Shown one piece after another: positions 60,943 through 64,000 of a stretch of DNA of 64,000 bases. Every line of letters starts with the position of its first letter. Position 1 is the first letter of the stretch. The translations under genes were made by a program, and so were the position numbers. The notes beneath the pieces were generated by a model that made no database searches, was not told where the DNA came from, and worked only from the letters and a program-made list of their open reading frames with translations. Source of the DNA: Streptomyces noursei (GTDB lineage: Bacteria; Actinomycetota; Actinomycetes; Streptomycetales; Streptomycetaceae); contig NZ_CP070326.1 in assembly GCF_016917755.1 (NCBI RefSeq), forward strand, positions 186,001 to 250,000. The letters run 5' to 3'.

Positions 60943-62151
60943 TCAGGAGCGGACGGCTCCGACCGCGACGGGAGCGGAGCCGTGGTCGGCGGCCGTGGTG
61001 GTGCGGGGGCGCCGCAGTTCGAGCCGGTGCGAGAGGACGGCCAGCACCAGAGCGGCGGCGGCCAGGACGGCCCCGACGGCGTTGGGCGCGGCATAGCCGA
61101 GGCCGGCGGAGATCACCAGGCCGCCGAGCCAGGCAGACAGGGCGTTGCCCAGGTTGAAGGCGCCGATGTTGGCCGCCGAGGCCAGCGTCGGCGCGCCGTG
61201 GGCCTGGTCCAGGACGCGCTTCTGCAGCGGCGGGACGGTGGCGAAACCGAGCGCGCCGATGAGGAAGACGGCGACCACGGACGCGGGCTTGCCGGAGGCC
61301 AGGAAGGTGAACAGCAGCAGGACCAGCGCCAGGCCGCCCAGGGCGGTGTAGAGCATGGGCATGAGCTTGCGGTCCGCGAAACGGCCGCCGATGAGGTTGC
61401 CGGCCACCATGCCCAGCCCGAAGACCACCATCAGCCAGGTGACGGAGGATTCCGCGAAGCCGCCGACCTCGGTCATCATCGGCGCGATGTAGGTGATCGC
61501 GGCGAACACGCCTCCGAAGCCGAGCACCGTCATCGCCATGGCCAAGATGACCTGGGTGTTCTTGAAGGCGGCGGCCTCGTGCCGCAGTTGCACACCCGCC
61601 GGCTTGGGCACGTCGGGTACGAGCTTGGCGACGCCGGCCAGGCCGAGTACGCCGAGGGCGGCGACGATCAGGAAGGTCACCCGCCAGCCGGCGCTCTGGC
61701 CCACGTACGTGCCCAGGGGCACGCCGACGACGTTGGCCACGGTCAGGCCGGTGAACATCATCGAGATGGCGCCGGCCTTCTTCTCCGGCGCCACCAGTTC
61801 GGCGGCGACGACGGAGCCGATGCCGAAGAAGGCACCGTGGGCCAGCGAGGCCACCACGCGGCCGATCAGCATGACGGCGAAGACCGGGGCGACGGCGGAG
61901 ATGAGGTTGCCGAGGATGAACAGGCCCATGAGCAGCATGAGCATGTTCTTGCGGGAGATCCTGGTACCGAGGACGGTCATGATCGGTGCGCCGATCATGA
62001 CGCCGAGGGCGTAGCCGGTGACCAGGAAGCCGGCCGTCGGTACGGACACTCCGAGGTCCGCTCCGACCTGGGGCAGCAACCCCATGATCACGAATTCCGT
62101 GGTGCCGATTCCGAAGGCCCCGATGGCCAGGGCCAGCAGTGCGAGCGGCAT
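60943..62151 (-). CDS. MFS exporter (AraJ-like)
   Basis: 402 residues, 12 predicted helices. The start MPLALLALAIGAFGIGTTEF and VIMGLLPQVGADLGVSVPTA are hallmarks of the AraJ/chloramphenicol-resistance type MFS exporters; motif C-like GVPLGTYVGQSAGWR in helix 5 indicates export. Divergent from marR with 168 bases between. MarR-controlled efflux of an aromatic or electrophilic compound is the likely use. Confidence 0.92.
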   Translation of the reverse strand: MPLALLALAIGAFGIGTTEFVIMGLLPQVGADLGVSVPTAGFLVTGYALGVMIGAPIMTVLGTRISRKNMLMLLMGLFILGNLISAVAPVFAVMLIGRVVASLAHGAFFGIGSVVAAELVAPEKKAGAISMMFTGLTVANVVGVPLGTYVGQSAGWRVTFLIVAALGVLGLAGVAKLVPDVPKPAGVQLRHEAAAFKNTQVILAMAMTVLGFGGVFAAITYIAPMMTEVGGFAESSVTWLMVVFGLGMVAGNLIGGRFADRKLMPMLYTALGGLALVLLLFTFLASGKPASVVAVFLIGALGFATVPPLQKRVLDQAHGAPTLASAANIGAFNLGNALSAWLGGLVISAGLGYAAPNAVGAVLAAAALVLAVLSHRLELRRPRTTTAADHGSAPVAVGAVRS

Positions 62152-62211
62152 GACGAGGGTCCTTTGACGTGCCGAGAAAAAGATGCGCAAGCGCCTTACA
62201 AGCTCCAACAA

Positions 62212-62240
62212 TAGTTGCGTACGCCGACTAATGGCAAACG
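62212..62240. promoter_or_regulatory. Direct repeats in the MFS/marR divergent promoter
   Basis: TAGTTGCGTACG (62212-62223) and TAATGGCAAACG (62229-62240), 17 bases apart, each resembling the TACTTGCAAACG/TACTTGCATACG pair before the AKR gene. A TATAGT at 62245-62250 could be the marR -10 box, so a bound repressor would overlap that promoter. Confidence 0.5.
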
Positions 62241-62319
62241 CGGGTATAGTGGAGTGTGTGATAGGGGCAGGTCTCCTGCCGGTGCCTCCGCTTGCACGAC
62301 CCGACCCAGGGAGCCGCTC

Positions 62320-62787
62320 ATGACCGCCACCGACCCGGCGATGACCGCACTGGCGCACAGCTGGTCGGCGCTCTCACTGCTGCACGGACGCATCGAGGCC
62401 AGCGTCGAACGCGCGCTGCAGACCGAGCACCGGCTGAGCGCACGCGAGTACTCGCTGCTGGACGTGCTCAGCCGCCAGCACGACGGCGAGGGCGGACACC
62501 TGCAGATGCGCCAGGTCGCCGACTCCGTCGTCCTGAGCCAGAGCGCCACCACACGACTGGTGACCCGGCTGGAGGACCGCGGGCTGCTCTCGCGCTACCT
62601 GTGCCCCACCGACCGTCGCGGCATCTACACCGACGTCACCGACGACGGTCTGCGCCTGCTGGAGGAGGCCCGCCCCACCCACAACACCGCCCTGCGCAAG
62701 GCCCTGGACCAGGCAGCCACCGAGCCCGTGCTCGCGCCCCTGGTCCGCGCCGTCCACCAACTGCAGGGCGACATCCCGCCGGCATGA
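62320..62787 (+). CDS. MarR-family repressor
   Basis: 155 residues, ATG at 62320 with CAGGGAG upstream. Winged-helix pattern: LSAREYSLLDVLSRQ, LQMRQVADSVVLSQSATTRL (recognition helix), VTRLEDRGLLSRYLCPTDRR, then the wing GIYTDVTDDG. One Cys in the wing (LCPTD) could sense oxidants or electrophiles. Probable regulator of the divergent MFS exporter and of the redox cassette. Confidence 0.92.
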   Translation: MTATDPAMTALAHSWSALSLLHGRIEASVERALQTEHRLSAREYSLLDVLSRQHDGEGGHLQMRQVADSVVLSQSATTRLVTRLEDRGLLSRYLCPTDRRGIYTDVTDDGLRLLEEARPTHNTALRKALDQAATEPVLAPLVRAVHQLQGDIPPA

Positions 62788-62869
62788 CACCCCGCCGCGG
62801 GTGAAGCGTGGACGCCTCGGCGGCACCCCCACCCCGTCGAGCGCCCGGCGCCCTTCCTCCTGCCTCTCC

Positions 62870-63310
62870 CTACCGGAGGGCGACGGTGCCGACTCCGTGC
62901 CGGACGACACCCTCCCGCTTCGAGAGGGGTGCGAGAGCCCGACGACAGACCACGGGCCGGTTGATGAACGCGCCGCCGTTGTGCCGCATCAGGTCGCACA
63001 ACCCCTCGTCGAAGCCCTCGAACCTGCCGAGCGGATGGGCGCGCACGGCCTCGGTGTCGGCCAGGTCGACGCCCTGGCGCCAGTCGAGCGGGCCGCGGAA
63101 GCCGATGCGATCGAAGGGTCCGGCGGCACGCAGGCCCACCAGGCCGGTGTCGTCACGGATGTCGAGGGTGCCCCCCTGCGAGCGGGAGTCGGGGTTGGCC
63201 TCGCGCTCGAAGACGGCGACGGGAATGCCGCGCTGCTGCAGCGTGCGGGCGCAGACGAAGCCGCCGAGGCCCGCCCCGACGATCGCGATGCGGCGGGTGG
63301 TGGAGGACAT
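62870..63310 (-). pseudogene. Truncated FAD-dependent monooxygenase
   Basis: 146 residues instead of about 390. The start is normal (MSSTTRRIAIVGAGLGGFVC with the GxGxxG dinucleotide motif, then EREANPDSRSQGGTLDI). After residue ~85 it jumps to sequence resembling a later part of these enzymes (LGRFEGFDEGLCDLMRHNGG) and stops without the DG and GDAAH motifs that complete the FAD site. An internal deletion and loss of the 3' end have removed function. Confidence 0.7.
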
Positions 63311-63763
63311 GGTGGCCCTCCGACCGGAGAAGGGGTGGGTGGGGGCAGCGGCGGACGGTAGCGCGTCCAGGCCGACGGCGAGCAGCTCGTGCCCTGAGCC
63401 GCGCGAAGGTCCGGCTTGGCCCCGTCGCACTCGGGGAGGCTCCTGCGACCAGGGGCAGGCGGGCGCCCTCGCGGTCGCCTCGCGCCGGGGCGACTTCCGC
63501 AAGGCAGCAGCGCCTTCACGCGGGCGGTGTCACCGACCGGAGTCCTTCCGAGGCGGTCCCGGAAGGGCTTTGTGTGCTGCCGCTGGTTCATAGGTGGCGA
63601 GGTCAGCCACGGGGCTGGCGCCGGGGCCACCCATCTTCCCTTCGCCGATCGCCGCAACAGACACGGCTGTTGCGATGGGAGTTACCGGTGTGTCCCGTAG
63701 CGAAGGCCGTCGAGGAGCGGGTCGAGGAGGCGGCCGGCTCGTTCACGTTGGGCGGGAGCGCCG
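63311..63763. other. Gap without a recognised gene
   Basis: Between the two truncated oxidoreductases. Frames on both strands have no recognisable product or ribosome-binding site. It may hold debris from the rearrangement that broke both neighbours. Confidence 0.4.
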
Positions 63764-64000
63764 GTGACCAGTGCGACGCCAGAGAGCCGGGACCGCGTGA
63801 TCACCGTCACCAGCGTGGGCGGCGGCGTGGGTCAGCCCTTCAACGAGGCGTACTGCGCGGCCAAGTTCGCCGTCGAGGGCTTCATGGAGTCCCTTGCCCC
63901 TGTCGCCGCCACCGTCGGCGTCGACGTCGCCGTGGTCGAACCGGGCGCGGTGGCCAGTGAGTTCGTCGCCAACCTCGGCCTGGACGTCGACGCCCTGCTC
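63764..64000 (+). pseudogene. 5'-truncated SDR oxidoreductase (continues beyond window)
   Basis: The frame opens at a GTG at 63764 with GGGAG nearby, and within 11 residues enters the middle of a classical [23 protein letters not shown], catalytic YCAAK, then [20 protein letters not shown] and [12 protein letters not shown]. The N-terminal half with the TGxxxGIG cofactor motif is absent upstream in every frame, so the protein could not bind NAD(P). The 3' end is outside the window. Confidence 0.65.

Noticed and set aside
59593-62214. Plus-strand open frame of 873 codons
   Set aside because: Antisense to AKR, GlcG-like and MFS genes that have clear family motifs; Gly/Asp/Val-rich shadow.

Overview
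The window is very GC-rich, uses many GTG starts and 4-base start/stop overlaps, and carries crotonyl-CoA carboxylase/reductase, SpoIIE-type phosphatases, a LytR-CpsA-Psr protein, TatA and large numbers of two-component and one-component regulators. This points to a Streptomyces or close actinomycete chromosome. The density of broken genes, an insertion sequence and accessory transport/redox cassettes suggests an arm or other accessory region rather than the conserved core. No tRNA, rRNA or CRISPR array was seen.

Layout. 1-4.0 kb: the end of a heterodimeric ABC exporter, then ccr. 4.1-8.1 kb: a minus-strand operon of two paralogous secreted proteins plus a CseB/CseC-like two-component pair, flanked by remnants of a CdsA-like gene and a PP2C phosphatase. 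8.4-14.4 kb: an APC permease, a cyclase-family hydrolase and a GAF/SpoIIE/ATPase signalling protein. 14.6-18.4 kb: a complete sugar-type ABC importer. 18.5-22.5 kb: an OmpR-type two-component system surrounded by small secreted and membrane genes that share an 11-bp-spaced direct repeat. 22.8-28 kb: MFS/ArsR-like divergent pair, VOC protein, GNAT remnant, a membrane alpha/beta hydrolase divergent from a TetR regulator with a clear operator. 28.3-30.3 kb: a P1B-4-type metal ATPase.

31.1-40.1 kb is the most unusual part. A decayed EamA transporter precedes an indigoidine-synthetase-type single-module NRPS (adenylation domain split by an oxidase domain, then carrier protein and thioesterase). 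It faces an aminotransferase plus thioester-reductase-like SDR pair, followed divergently by an SRPBCC protein and a FemAB/BioF2-like acyltransferase. The usual indigoidine partners are absent, so the product is unclear. An insertion sequence (40.5-42.1 kb) with near-perfect terminal repeats then cuts into the 3' end of a ZIP metal transporter gene that has a DtxR-type box upstream.

43.3-48.5 kb: GrpB-like protein, TatA, LCP protein and a CASTOR/POLLUX-like ion channel. 48.5-55.1 kb: an OmpR-like DNA-binding protein and small genes, then a NitT/TauT-type ABC importer lacking a binding protein; an ArsR regulator follows, and the same 16-bp operator pattern occurs at the arsR start and twice upstream of the transporter. 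55.3-56.8 kb: FetAB-like exporter. 57-62.8 kb: a redox cassette (SRPBCC, two aldo/keto reductases, SDR, GlcG/HbpS-like protein, MFS exporter) with a divergent MarR regulator and related repeat motifs in two promoters. The window ends in a truncated FAD monooxygenase and a truncated SDR.
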